Below, piece by piece: positions 8,734 through 17,342 of a DNA stretch of 64,000 nt. The stretch is from VFJJ01 sp031362415. Lineage in GTDB: Bacteria; Actinomycetota; Acidimicrobiia; IMCC26256; VFJJ01. Every line of letters starts with the position of its first letter. Position 1 is the stretch's first letter. The notes below the pieces were generated by a model. That model did not search any database and was not told the DNA's origin. It saw only the letters and a program-made list of their open reading frames with translations. Location: contig JANLSK010000040.1 in the NCBI GenBank assembly GCA_031362415.1, forward strand, positions 29,491 through 93,490, given 5' to 3'. The translations under genes were made by a program, and so were the position numbers.

Positions 8734-9779
8734 CGCGGCCGCTCATGCTCGGCCGCCTCGGCTTGGCTCTTGGCCAGCTCGAATCGGTCGTAGGCGTTCA
8801 CGATGTCCTGCACGATCCGATGCCGAACGACGTCGCGGCTGTCGAGCTCGACGAACGAGACCCCGTCGATGGGGCCGAGCACCTTGCGCACGTGCAGCAG
8901 GCCGGAGCGGCCCCGCCCGTCAGCGAGATCGATCTGCGACGTGTCACCGGTGACGACGACCTTGGACCCGAAGCCCAACCGGGTGAGGAACATCTTCATC
9001 TGCTCGGCCGTGGTGTTCTGGGCCTCGTCGAGGATGATGAACGAGTCGTTGAGCGTACGCCCCCGCATGTAGGCGAGCGGGGCCACCTCGATCGTGCCCT
9101 TCTCGAGGAGGCGCTGACCGACCTCGGGGCCCACCATGTCGAACATGGCGTCGTAGAGCGGACGGAGATAGGGATCGACCTTGGCCAGCAGGTCTCCGGG
9201 GAGGAACCCGAGGCGCTCCCCTGCCTCCACCGCCGGGCGGGTGAGCACGATCCGGTTGTATTCCTTGTTCTGCAAGGCCTGGACGGCCAACGCGACAGCC
9301 AGGTAGGTCTTGCCCGTGCCCGCCGGCCCGATGCCGAACGTGACGATGTTCGACTGGATGGCCTCGACGTAGCGCTTCTGACCGGCGGTCTTGGGACGGA
9401 CGGTCTTGCGCCCCCGCACCACCGCTTCACCGAGCACCTCGCTGGGCCGGTCGTTGTCGCGCACCATCACGATCGAACGCCGAACGACCTCGGTGTCGAG
9501 CGTCTGGCCCTGTTCCAACAACGTGACGAACTCCCCGAAGAGACGGCCGACCTGCGCAGTGTCGGCCTGGTGGCCGGTGATCGTGATCTCGTTGCCTCGC
9601 ACGAGAATGCGGACCGGGAACGCCGACTCGACAACCCGCAGCAACTCGTCGCGCTGACCGAGCAACCCGAGCATCAAGTGGTTCCCGGGAACGGTCATGG
9701 TCACCGTCGAGGGTGCAAGATCGGGGACAGGCGGCGGAACGCTCAAGATGACGGATGGCCCGTCTAGCCCGGGGGCCAT
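8730..9779 (-). CDS. phoH: PhoH-family ATPase
   Basis: Cytoplasmic P-loop ATPase of the PhoH/YbeZ family, which partners YbeY in RNA metabolism. Walker A GPAGTGKT (151-158), Walker B IILDEAQ (248-254), and the family signatures LTRPAVEAGERLGFLPGD and AYMRGRTLND are present. About 100 N-terminal residues form the KH-like region (HLMLGLLGQRDELLRVVE). ATG is preceded by AGGAG at a 7-base spacing and overlaps the HIT gene end by 16 bp. Length 349 is usual. Confidence 0.95.
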   Translation of the reverse strand: MAPGLDGPSVILSVPPPVPDLAPSTVTMTVPGNHLMLGLLGQRDELLRVVESAFPVRILVRGNEITITGHQADTAQVGRLFGEFVTLLEQGQTLDTEVVRRSIVMVRDNDRPSEVLGEAVVRGRKTVRPKTAGQKRYVEAIQSNIVTFGIGPAGTGKTYLAVALAVQALQNKEYNRIVLTRPAVEAGERLGFLPGDLLAKVDPYLRPLYDAMFDMVGPEVGQRLLEKGTIEVAPLAYMRGRTLNDSFIILDEAQNTTAEQMKMFLTRLGFGSKVVVTGDTSQIDLADGRGRSGLLHVRKVLGPIDGVSFVELDSRDVVRHRIVQDIVNAYDRFELAKSQAEAAEHERPR

Positions 9780-10150
9780 AGCAGTCTCCTGGCGCCGAGC
9801 ACGTGGAAGTGGAGGTGGGGCACGCTCATCCCGCCGTTGGTTCCCACGTTGGCGACCACTCGATAGCCCGGCTCCCCGACCCCGTCGGCGCCGGCGAGGT
9901 CGTCGAGCACGGCGACCTCCCGAATGGCGGCGAACAGCTCACCGACGAGGCTGCCCTGGTCGGCCCCGAGCGCGTGCAGGTGGGCCACATGCACCTTGGG
10001 AATCACGAGCACGTGCACCGGCGCCTGGGGGTTCACGTCGCGAAACGCGATGGTCGACGGCGTCTCGTGCACCCGCTCCGACGGGATCTCGCCCGCCACG
10101 ATCCGACAGAACAGGCAGGGTGACCCGCCCTCGTGGTCCGGTGTGCTCAT
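9764..10150 (-). CDS. HIT-family nucleotide-binding protein
   Basis: Histidine-triad hydrolase or phosphoramidase of the HINT branch, acting on purine nucleoside phosphoramidates or related substrates. Catalytic triad H112-L-H114-F-H116-V in GMSVPHLHFHVLG; a CLFC pair (residues 12-15) and the pattern CRIVAGEIPSERVHE are typical of the HINT N-terminus. Length 128 is slightly above the usual 110-120. Its ATG overlaps the mtaB stop by 4 bp and its end runs 16 bp into phoH. Confidence 0.93.
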   Translation of the reverse strand: MSTPDHEGGSPCLFCRIVAGEIPSERVHETPSTIAFRDVNPQAPVHVLVIPKVHVAHLHALGADQGSLVGELFAAIREVAVLDDLAGADGVGEPGYRVVANVGTNGGMSVPHLHFHVLGARRLLWPPG

Positions 10151-11700
10151 CGCCGTGAAGCGTATTCGACGCCGGGGCCGCTCACGGCGAGCAGCTGCGA
10201 GAAACCACCGTGCGACCGCGCATCGGTGCCGGGACGACCGGTGCCGTGATGACCGTGATGATCGGTGCCGTGATGATCGGTGCCGTGGTCCTGGCCCGGG
10301 TGATCGAGCAGCACGCCGGTGACCCCGTCAGCGGTGACGCTTTCCTCGTCGGCCACGACCTGCACCACGCGTCCGACGAGCTCGGCGGGTCCCGAGGCGT
10401 CGACCCGCACGAAGTTCCCGGTGGTCCCGCGCAACGTCGGCGCTTCAGGGCCGGGTCGGGCCTCCTCAAGGAGCACGTCGAGGGGGCCGCGTCGGCACTG
10501 AGCGACGACGAACTCGCGCCGCAACCGATCGCCGATGAGGCGCAGGACGCTCGCCCGCTCCTTGATCACGGCATCGGGAACCTGGCCGTCCATCATGGCC
10601 GCCGGGGTGCCGTCGCGCCCCGAGAACCGGAACACATGGAGCTTGCAGTACCGGAGGCGCTCGACGAGGGCGACCGTCTCGGCGAACTCGGCGTCGGTCT
10701 CGCCGGGGAACCCCACGAGCACATCGGTCGTGAGGGCCAGCTCCCGAACCTCGGCCAGCGCCCGCTCGGCCACGGCGACGTGCCGTTCGAGCGAGCCAGG
10801 ACGGCGCATGCGGGCGAAGACCGCGGCGCTGCCCGACTGCAGCGGGAGGTGCAGGTGCGGGGCCAGGCGCGGCTCGTCGCGCATCAGGTCGATGACGGCG
10901 TCCGGCAGGTGCGCAGCCTCGATCGACGAGAGCCGAACCCGGACGATCCCGTCGACGGCCAGCACCCGATCGAGCAGTTCGGCCAACGGCCCACGCCCCC
11001 CGGAGACGCCAGCCGAGCCCCGGTCGGCGCCGTAGCGGGCGAGATGCACGCCGGTGATGACGATCTCGCCGGCCCCCCGAGCCACGAGGTCGGCGGCTCG
11101 GGCGACGATGTCGTCGGCGTCGACCGAGTCGAGCCCGCCACGGGTGGCGGGCACGATGCAGAACGTGCAGGCCTCGTTACAGCCGGTCTGGACCTTGAGG
11201 GAGGTGCGAGCCTCGACCCGGCGGGTACCGAGCGCGACCGGCACCCCGAACGTTGGCGTCGAGACCCTGCGCGACGACTCCGTGCTCGACAAGTCGGCGG
11301 TGCCGGCCGAGACCGTGCCAGCCGAGGTGGTGCTCGATGAGACGAGACCGGCGAGGCGATCGACCAGGATCGCCTTGTCCTTGTTGGCGACGACGAGGTC
11401 GACTCCGGGGATGGCCGCCACGGCGGCAGGCTCGGCCACGGCGTAGCAGCCGGTGACCACGACGGTGGCGTCGGGATGCTGCCGGACCGCCCGGTTGATG
11501 AGCTGGCGCGACGAACGCGTCGACTCACGGGTGACGGTGCAGGTGTTGACCACGACGACGTCGGCAGGTGCGACGCCGTCGGGGCCGGGACGACCGGCAA
11601 TCTCGAAGCCTTGACGGGCCAAGGCGTCGAGGATCTCCTCGGACTCGGCCTGGTTCAGCCGACATCCGAGCGTGTGCAACGCGACGGAGCGAGCCGTCAC
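10147..11700 (-). CDS. mtaB: tRNA t6A37 methylthiotransferase MtaB-like
   Basis: Radical SAM methylthiotransferase predicted to turn t6A37 into ms2t6A37 in ANN-decoding tRNAs. The N-terminal UPF0004 domain has three cluster cysteines (C13 in TLGCRLNQAES, C54 in VNTCTVT, C85 in VTGCY). The radical SAM cluster is C174-C178-C181 (CNEACTFC). The start TLGCRLNQ distinguishes MtaB from MiaB and RimO. An insert at about 120-160 is Ser/Thr/Ala-rich. The TRAM-like end is followed by a His/Gly/Asp/Thr repeat tail (HGTDHHGTDHHGHHG) of unknown role. Overlaps both neighbours by 4 bp. Confidence 0.9.
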   Translation of the reverse strand: MTARSVALHTLGCRLNQAESEEILDALARQGFEIAGRPGPDGVAPADVVVVNTCTVTRESTRSSRQLINRAVRQHPDATVVVTGCYAVAEPAAVAAIPGVDLVVANKDKAILVDRLAGLVSSSTTSAGTVSAGTADLSSTESSRRVSTPTFGVPVALGTRRVEARTSLKVQTGCNEACTFCIVPATRGGLDSVDADDIVARAADLVARGAGEIVITGVHLARYGADRGSAGVSGGRGPLAELLDRVLAVDGIVRVRLSSIEAAHLPDAVIDLMRDEPRLAPHLHLPLQSGSAAVFARMRRPGSLERHVAVAERALAEVRELALTTDVLVGFPGETDAEFAETVALVERLRYCKLHVFRFSGRDGTPAAMMDGQVPDAVIKERASVLRLIGDRLRREFVVAQCRRGPLDVLLEEARPGPEAPTLRGTTGNFVRVDASGPAELVGRVVQVVADEESVTADGVTGVLLDHPGQDHGTDHHGTDHHGHHGTGRPGTDARSHGGFSQLLAVSGPGVEYASRR

Positions 11701-12200
11701 ACCGCCATCGCCCGAAGGCCCAAGGTGTCGAGGCGGTTCGCCAGCTCCTCGGGGCTCGAACCCAGGGCCCAGGCCAGGATCCGGAGATCGTCCGAGCGGA
11801 TGGTCATGACCCGCCCGTTGAAGTCCTGGCGGGCCAGCGCCACACGATCGACGTAGCGGGCGATGAAGCGGACCTCGTCGCCATCGGCCTCGCGCAGACG
11901 AACGAGGTCGAGCGTGAAGCCCTGGCTCAGGTCGATGCGACGGGGCTCGGTGAGGTCGATGTCCTCGGCACGCGGGAGCAGCTGCTCGGCCGGGACGCCG
12001 TAGACGTGCGCCAGTCGGAGCAGCCGAGGGACCGAGATGGCCCGCTCGCCTCGTTCGTAGGCGCCCAGGACCGAAGCCTTGAACTCCTGTCCCGACATGG
12101 CCTCGACATCTTGCAGCGACAGACGTTTCTGCCTGCGGATCGCTCGGAGACGCTCCCCGACGTAAATGCCGCCAGCATTCTCGTGCTCTTCGTCGCTCAT
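11697..12200 (-). CDS. BldD-like XRE-family transcriptional regulator
   Basis: DNA-binding regulator resembling actinobacterial BldD, the c-di-GMP-controlled developmental repressor of Streptomyces. Residues 13-78 form an XRE helix-turn-helix (LRAIRRQKRLSLQDVE and YERGERAISVPRLLRLA). The C-terminal domain contains R124-Q-D126, eight residues, then R135-S-D-D138. This matches the BldD signature RGD-X8-RXXD except Q for G. Length is 167, the same as S. coelicolor BldD. ATG at 12200 has GAGGTGG just upstream; a longer frame to 12269 lacks such a site. Its stop overlaps mtaB by 4 bp, so it leads the mtaB-era run. Confidence 0.8.
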   Translation of the reverse strand: MSDEEHENAGGIYVGERLRAIRRQKRLSLQDVEAMSGQEFKASVLGAYERGERAISVPRLLRLAHVYGVPAEQLLPRAEDIDLTEPRRIDLSQGFTLDLVRLREADGDEVRFIARYVDRVALARQDFNGRVMTIRSDDLRILAWALGSSPEELANRLDTLGLRAMAV

Positions 12201-12240
12201 AGCCACCTCGTACCTTCCCCCATGTGCCCCTGCCCCGACG

Positions 12241-12260
12241 CAGGACCTCGTGACGTCCTG
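12241..12260. promoter_or_regulatory. Inverted repeat upstream of the BldD-like gene
   Basis: CAGGAC, eight bases, GTCCTG: a perfect 6-bp dyad about 40-60 bp before the BldD-like start. A second, weaker dyad-like motif TGAATGCATGTCA lies at 12261-12273. BldD proteins often bind their own promoter, so autoregulation is possible, but neither motif fits the Streptomyces BldD box well. Confidence 0.3.
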
Positions 12261-12311
12261 TGAATGCATGTCACGAGCGAGTATTCCCGCGCCCGACCAT
12301 TCCGGTCGAAA

Positions 12312-13085
12312 TCACGCACTGTTGTAGTACCGCGCGCGTTGTGCGGTCAAGCATGCTGCCACCGCGAGTGCCGCAGTCTCAGCTCGGAGCACGTGATCGC
12401 CGAGACTGACGCCCGGAATGTCGCGCAACAGGACCTTCTCAGCGGCGCTGAATCCACCCTCGGGACCCACGATCACGACGAGCCCCCCGACCTCGTGCTC
12501 GGACAGGTCGACGTCGAGCACCGACGCGCCGGCCCGCTCGGCGACCATCAGGCCCGGCTCCGTCAACAACGCAGCGATCGTCGTCAGCTCGGCGATCTCG
12601 GGGACCCGGGCCCGTCGGCACTGCTCGCACGCCTCACGGGCGATGCGCCCCAGCCGCACACGCGCTGCGGCCGCCTGGCGCTCGTCCCAACGCACCACGC
12701 TGTGATCGGACGCCACCGGGATGATCCGGTCGACGCCGAGCTCGGTGAGCTTCTGGACGACGAGGTCGGGCTTGTCGCGCTTGGTGAGCGAGAAGGCCAC
12801 CGTGATCGAGGGCACCGACATGGGCTCGGCCTCGACCTCGCCATCGGAGTCGAGCGTGACGACACCGTCGCCCAGTTCGGCCACCCGGTACGGCCGCCAC
12901 CGTCCGGCACCGTCGGCGACCGTGACCGACTCGCCGACTCGTAAGCGCAGCACCCGACGGAGATGATGACCGGCGTCGCCGTCGACCATCACCTGGGGCG
13001 CGGTCGACTCCCCCACCACGTGCGCCGCCGCGGCCACATCGGCCGGGAACCGGGACGGGCGCTGATCGCCCGAGGTTCGATCCAT
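12312..13085 (-). CDS. rsmE: 16S rRNA (uracil-1498-N3)-methyltransferase RsmE
   Basis: SPOUT methyltransferase modifying U1498 of 16S rRNA with SAM. The N-terminal PUA-like part (GDAGHHLRRVLRLRVGESV) is followed by the SPOUT knot with VVIVGPEGGFSAAE and LGDHVLRAETAALAVAA, the family's SAM-binding signatures. The start at 13085 (257 aa, MDRTSGDQRP) gives a normal length; the open frame continues upstream into dnaJ territory without family resemblance. It lies 73 bp after dnaJ, a common actinobacterial arrangement. Confidence 0.94.
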   Translation of the reverse strand: MDRTSGDQRPSRFPADVAAAAHVVGESTAPQVMVDGDAGHHLRRVLRLRVGESVTVADGAGRWRPYRVAELGDGVVTLDSDGEVEAEPMSVPSITVAFSLTKRDKPDLVVQKLTELGVDRIIPVASDHSVVRWDERQAAAARVRLGRIAREACEQCRRARVPEIAELTTIAALLTEPGLMVAERAGASVLDVDLSEHEVGGLVVIVGPEGGFSAAEKVLLRDIPGVSLGDHVLRAETAALAVAACLTAQRARYYNSA

Positions 13086-13158
13086 CAGCTCGCCCCGCTC
13101 TCGCCATCGAAACTGCGTCGCACGCCGGGCGACGCGAACTGTCGCCTGAGTGACGCGG

Positions 13159-14265
13159 TTACTTGAACGCCGACTTGAGCTTGGAGAGCAGGCCGTGGTC
13201 GGCGGGGGCGACGTCGTCACCGCGCAGCTCGGCCAGACGCCGCATGAGGTCTTCCTCGTCGGCGCCGAGCTTCTCGGGGATGACGACGTCGACGTGCACC
13301 ACGAGATCGCCGCGTCCGCGACCCTGGAGCTGGGTGGCGCCGCGCCCACGAAGCCGGAACACCCGTCCCGGTTGCGTGCCGGCCGGGATCGTGAGCTCCT
13401 CGGGCCCGTCGAGGGTCTCGAGCGTGATCCGAGCCCCGAGGGCCGCCTGGGTCATGGCGATCTCGAGCCTGGTCACGAGGTCGTCGCCTTCACGCGAGTA
13501 CAGCTCGTTCGGGGCCACGCGGATGCGAAGGTACAGATCGCCGGCGACGCCACCGCGCGGAGCGGCGGGGCCGTTACGTGTGCTGCGCAGGCGCTGCCCG
13601 TCATCGATGCCGGCGGGGATCTGGATGTCGCGCCGACGAAGCCCCTGGATGCGTCCGTCGCCGCGGCACTCGGTGCAGGGATTCTGGACGGTCTTGCCGA
13701 GACCACCGCAGTCGCTGCACGCGCGAGCGGTGACCATCTGGCCGAGCAGCGTGCGCCGGACCTGGCGGACCTGGCCCTCGCCGTTGCAGGTGCGACAGGT
13801 GCTGGGGTGCGTGCCCGGCTCGCAGCCGCTGCCGTCGCAGCGCCCGCACTCGACGGGCATCCGCACCTCGATCGTGCGGGTGCAGCCGAAGACCGCCTCC
13901 ACGAGAGAGAGCTCGAGCTCCATCTCGGCGTCCTGCCCGCGAGGCGGTCCGGCCTGGCCTCGTTGGCCGCCGAAGGGATCGGACCCACCGAAGAACACGT
14001 CGAAGATGTCGCCGAGTCCGCCACCGAACGGATCGGAGCCGCCGGAGCCGGGCCCCCCCTCGCCGAACATGTCGTAGCGCCGACGCTTCTCGGGATCGCT
14101 GAGCGTCTCGTAGGCGACGGCGATCTCCTTGAACCGGGCCTCGGCCGAGGGATCCTCGCCGGCGACATCGGGATGGTATTGACGGGCCATCTTGCGATAG
14201 GCGCGCTTGATCTCGTCGTTGGGGGCGTCGCGCTCAAGCCCGAGGAGTTCGTAGTAGTCAGCCAT
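13159..14265 (-). CDS. dnaJ: Chaperone DnaJ (type I)
   Basis: Hsp40 co-chaperone stimulating DnaK ATPase. J domain residues 4-66 with HPD at 31-33, a Gly/Phe-rich linker (70-110), then four zinc-binding CxxC pairs at C140/C143, C157/C160, C183/C186 and C197/C200, and the C-terminal substrate domain with IPAGTQPGRVFRLRGRG. Length 368 is standard. ATG at 14265 begins MADYYELLGL, exactly at the J domain. The hrcA-dnaJ order implies heat-shock control, although no CIRCE operator was seen in the intervening gap. Confidence 0.97.
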   Translation of the reverse strand: MADYYELLGLERDAPNDEIKRAYRKMARQYHPDVAGEDPSAEARFKEIAVAYETLSDPEKRRRYDMFGEGGPGSGGSDPFGGGLGDIFDVFFGGSDPFGGQRGQAGPPRGQDAEMELELSLVEAVFGCTRTIEVRMPVECGRCDGSGCEPGTHPSTCRTCNGEGQVRQVRRTLLGQMVTARACSDCGGLGKTVQNPCTECRGDGRIQGLRRRDIQIPAGIDDGQRLRSTRNGPAAPRGGVAGDLYLRIRVAPNELYSREGDDLVTRLEIAMTQAALGARITLETLDGPEELTIPAGTQPGRVFRLRGRGATQLQGRGRGDLVVHVDVVIPEKLGADEEDLMRRLAELRGDDVAPADHGLLSKLKSAFK

Positions 14266-14827
14266 GGAAGCCCCGAGATTACCGGCCCCGACCCGTCGGG
14301 CGTTCAGCGAGGCCTTGATGACGCACAAGAGCCCCAGGTAGCCGACTCGGCCTGAGCCTGCCGCACTCCCTGGGGCCCTCGACTCGGAGGGCGTCCCGGA
14401 AGACGTGCCCAGACCGGAGACTGCGGCGCGTGCTCACCCGGACAGGTCCGGCACGGCATCTCGCGATGCCCGCCCAGTCCACCCGTAGATCGCCCCCGTC
14501 ACAGCTCGGTCGACCCGGCCCGCTGCCCGGAACCCCTGGCCCTGCTTCACCGTTGCGACTTTCGCCGGTTCGGCTCCGCTGGTTTCTGGGATCCGGGACC
14601 GTCGCCGTGCCCCGTGCGTCGAACACTGATCGATCGACGCACAAGGGTCAAGGGGAATTCGCGAGATCCTCAGGTTGTCCGCAGAGTTTCTCGCTTGTCC
14701 CCAGTGTTTCCACCGGTTTCCCACAGGGTTGTCCACCGCGTGGCCCCCGAGGCCGACGTGATCGGCCTGAACCCCGCTCCGGGGCCGGGGTCGGCCGAGG
14801 TCGGCCGAGGTCGTGGCTGACGTCGGC
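14266..14827. other. 562-bp gap between hrcA and dnaJ without a recognisable gene
   Basis: No open frame here resembles a known protein and no tRNA fold was found. The stretch is GC-rich for most of its length. The half near hrcA contains the DnaA-box-like cluster at 14675-14737 and then a direct repeat of GGTCGGCCGA (about 14791-14811). A GCACTC at about 14363 has no inverted partner, so it is not a CIRCE element. Confidence 0.6.
14675..14737 (+). promoter_or_regulatory. Cluster of four DnaA-box-like nonamers
   Basis: Four same-strand nonamers start at 14675 (TTGTCCGCA), 14695 (TTGTCCCCA), 14717 (TTTCCCACA) and 14729 (TTGTCCACC). Against the actinobacterial DnaA box TTGTCCACA they match 8, 8, 7 and 8 of 9 positions. 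A weaker GTTTCCACC is at 14706. Start-to-start spacings are 20, 22 and 12. They lie in a gene-free gap. A DnaA-titration or reactivation site, or DnaA control of dnaJ, are possible readings; binding is inferred only from resemblance. Confidence 0.45.
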
Positions 14828-15982
14828 TCAGCGCGACAGGTGACGGCCCAGCCGCTGCGACACCACGGCCACGGCCGAGATGGCCTGGGGGTAGTTCATG
14901 CGCGTCGGGCCGAGCACACCGACCATTCCCGCCTGCTCGCCCTCGATCTCGTACGGGGCCAGGACCACGGAGCATTCGCGCAGCTCGGCGAGGTCGTTCT
15001 CGGCCCCGATCCGGACGGTGAGGCCGGCATCGATGAGGTCGCGAACCAGCGTGACCACCACGTACTGCCGCTCGAGCAATTCGAGCACCTTGGAGACCGT
15101 GTCGGCCGCGGCGAAATCGGGACGCTCGGCAGCGATTCGCGACGCGCCGCCCACGTAGACCGGCTCGCCGGCGTCCCGAGCATGCTGCGACAACGCCTCG
15201 GCGACGCGTGCGACGAGCAGGTCGGCCTCGGTGTCACCCGTCGAGCCGCGACCCCCCGACCCGCTGCCCGTGGACACGACGGCACCAGGCGCAGCCGGGG
15301 TCGCCGAGCTGGGGAGGGCACCAGGCGCGGCGGTCGCGGGCGGCGAGCGGGTCTCGAGCTCCGACAGGACCCCACCGGAGAGGATGGCGTCAAGGGCCCG
15401 GGCGGCCGTGGCCACGGTGGCGTCAGCGAGCGGCTCGGAGACCTCGACCGTGGCCTTCTCGACCACGCCGTTCGAGAGGACGACCACGGCGAGGACGACG
15501 TGGGCGGTGAGCGGCACGAGCTGGACCGAACGAACCCGGGCCTTCTCGGCCTGGGGGCCGATGACGACGGCGGTGTGATCGGTGATGCGTGACAAGAGCA
15601 GCGACGTCTCGTGGAGCGTGTCCTCGAGCGCCCGTTGGGCCCGGGCGAAGAAGCCGGCGACCTCTTCGTACTGCGGGACCATGGCGGGGTCGGGCGTGCC
15701 GAGCTGATCGACGAAGAACCGGTAGCCCTTGTCGGTGGGTACCCGTCCGGCACTGGTGTGGGGCTGCACGAGGTAGCCGTCGCGCTCGAGGACCGTCATG
15801 TCGTTGCGGACGGTGGCGCTCGACACGCCCAGGGTTCGGGTCCGGGCGATGTGTTGCGACGCCACGGGCTGCGCGGTCGCAATGTACTCCTCCACGATTG
15901 CCTTGAGGACCGACGCCTTGCGGGCGTCCATGGCGCGTGGCTCTGCCGACGTTCGATCGTTGAACCAGCTGTGATCATCCAT
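14828..15982 (-). CDS. hrcA: Heat-inducible transcription repressor HrcA
   Basis: Repressor of class I heat-shock genes that binds CIRCE. The N-terminal winged helix (MDARKASVLKAIVEEYIATAQPV and SSATVRNDMTVLERDGYL) is followed by the GAF-like domain; SAGRVPTDKGYRFFVD is diagnostic. A Pro/Ala/Gly/Ser-rich insert of about 40 residues near residues 210-250 is not usual. I chose ATG at 15982 (384 aa) because GGAG precedes it at good spacing; ATG at 15931 is the alternative. It is 35 bp after hemW. Confidence 0.93.
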   Translation of the reverse strand: MDDHSWFNDRTSAEPRAMDARKASVLKAIVEEYIATAQPVASQHIARTRTLGVSSATVRNDMTVLERDGYLVQPHTSAGRVPTDKGYRFFVDQLGTPDPAMVPQYEEVAGFFARAQRALEDTLHETSLLLSRITDHTAVVIGPQAEKARVRSVQLVPLTAHVVLAVVVLSNGVVEKATVEVSEPLADATVATAARALDAILSGGVLSELETRSPPATAAPGALPSSATPAAPGAVVSTGSGSGGRGSTGDTEADLLVARVAEALSQHARDAGEPVYVGGASRIAAERPDFAAADTVSKVLELLERQYVVVTLVRDLIDAGLTVRIGAENDLAELRECSVVLAPYEIEGEQAGMVGVLGPTRMNYPQAISAVAVVSQRLGRHLSR

Positions 15983-16017
15983 CGGAACTCCGGTCGGTTG
16001 AGCCGACGGCGCCAAGT

Positions 16018-17169
16018 CTACCGGGCGGCGCTGCGACCTTCGGAGGAGGGGCTCGCCTGCACGCTCATGAGGGACGCCGTGATCTCGTTGGCCAGCAGCC
16101 GACCGGCACGGGTGAGCGTGAGGCGGCGACCGTCGAGCACGACCAGGCCGGCCTCGAGGTAGGTGCTCACCAGCGCGGCCACGGCGGGCGAGCGAGGGTC
16201 GTCGAGCACGGCACCAGAGCGTGTCCGCAGCGCCAGGGTGAGGCGCTCCTCGCGTGTCCGGAGCTCATCGAGGCGTTCGCTCCCCGCCTCGGGAAGGTCG
16301 CCCCGTGCGACGGCGTCCATGTACCGCTCGGGGGTGCGATGGGTCCACCACCGGCGCCCTTCGGTGTGGCCGTGCGCCGCGCACCCGATCCCCAGGTACT
16401 CGCCCTGGTCCCAGTACAGCTGGTTGTGCCGGCAGGCGTGGCCGGGACGGGCCCAGTTCGAGATCTCGTAGCTCTCCAGCCCCGCCGCGACGAGGCGATC
16501 GTCGGCGACGAGGTATTTGTCGGCCTGATCGTCGTCGTCGGGTCCGTCGATCTCGGCCAGGCGGATCCGACGGTCGAGGGGCGTGCCCGGTTCGACGGTG
16601 AGGCCGTAGGCGCTCACGTGCGGCGGATCGAGCGCCAGCGTCCCCGAGACCGTGGCTTCCCAGTCGACGAGCGACTCGCCGTGGGCGCCGTAGATCAGGT
16701 CGAGATTGAACGTCTCGAACCCGACGCCTCGGGCCGCGGAAACGGCGCTCTCGACGTTGGCCCGATCGTGGGTCCGCCCCAGCGCGGCGAGCACGTGGGG
16801 CACGAGCGACTGGACGCCGAAGCTGAGACGGTTCACGCCCGCCTGCCGGTAGACGCCGAGCTTGGCCTCGTCGACGGTGTCGGGGTTGCACTCGACGGAG
16901 ACCTCGGCGTCGGGCGCCCGGGGGATCGCATCGAGGATGCGCACCAGCAACTCGGCGGGCAACAGCGACGGTGTGCCGCCTCCGAAGAAGACGCTCGTGG
17001 CCGGACGTGGCGGGGGGCCGAAGGCACCGTCGAGACGACGCGCCAGGTCGAGCACGCAGGCGTCGACGTAGCGCTCCATGAGGTGCGCCCGATCGGTCCA
17101 GGTCGCGAAGTCGCAGTAATCGCACCGCCGGGCGCAGAACGGGACGTGCACGTACACCCCGAAGCTCAT
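16018..17169 (-). CDS. hemW: HemW-type radical SAM protein
   Basis: Radical SAM protein of the HemW family, related to HemN but considered a heme chaperone rather than a coproporphyrinogen oxidase. The 4Fe-4S motif is C12-C16-C19 (CARRCDYC), followed by FGGGTPSLL and ECNPDT; the C-terminal HemN_C domain follows. HemW, unlike HemN, lacks the extra fourth cysteine right after CxxxCxxC, which fits here (YCDF). Start at 17169 (383 aa) begins MSFGVYVHVPF at the domain edge. ATG at 17268 would add 33 Arg/Ser/Gln-rich residues encoded by a tandem repeat. Confidence 0.9.
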   Translation of the reverse strand: MSFGVYVHVPFCARRCDYCDFATWTDRAHLMERYVDACVLDLARRLDGAFGPPPRPATSVFFGGGTPSLLPAELLVRILDAIPRAPDAEVSVECNPDTVDEAKLGVYRQAGVNRLSFGVQSLVPHVLAALGRTHDRANVESAVSAARGVGFETFNLDLIYGAHGESLVDWEATVSGTLALDPPHVSAYGLTVEPGTPLDRRIRLAEIDGPDDDDQADKYLVADDRLVAAGLESYEISNWARPGHACRHNQLYWDQGEYLGIGCAAHGHTEGRRWWTHRTPERYMDAVARGDLPEAGSERLDELRTREERLTLALRTRSGAVLDDPRSPAVAALVSTYLEAGLVVLDGRRLTLTRAGRLLANEITASLMSVQASPSSEGRSAAR

Positions 17170-17218
17170 GGTGATGCTCCGCTCGCGTCGGGGCCGTCTC
17201 GGCGACGGCCGAGCGGGG

Positions 17219-17254
17219 CTCTGGCGCCGGCTCTGGCGCCGGCTCTGGCGTGGT
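17219..17254. repeat. 12-bp tandem repeat upstream of hemW
   Basis: Two exact copies of CTCTGGCGCCGG followed by a third that diverges after CTCTGGCG. If hemW started at 17268 it would encode an RQS-R repeat; otherwise it lies in the 5' region between hemW and the divergent gene at 17343. Confidence 0.6.
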
Positions 17255-17342
17255 CGCTCACGAGCCATGTTGGCCGCCATCGGGGACTTGACCGGGATCG
17301 GCGCGTACCCTGGCAGCCAGCACATCACGACAGGAGCTCCCG

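Noticed and set aside
14355..14400. Possible CIRCE operator near dnaJ (GCACTC at about 14363)
   Set aside because: The inverted GAGTGC half at 9-base spacing is absent, and flanking bases do not match TTAGCACTC.
14675..14737. Chromosomal replication origin
   Set aside because: Only four boxes, no AT-rich unwinding region and no dnaA, dnaN or other origin-linked genes within the window.
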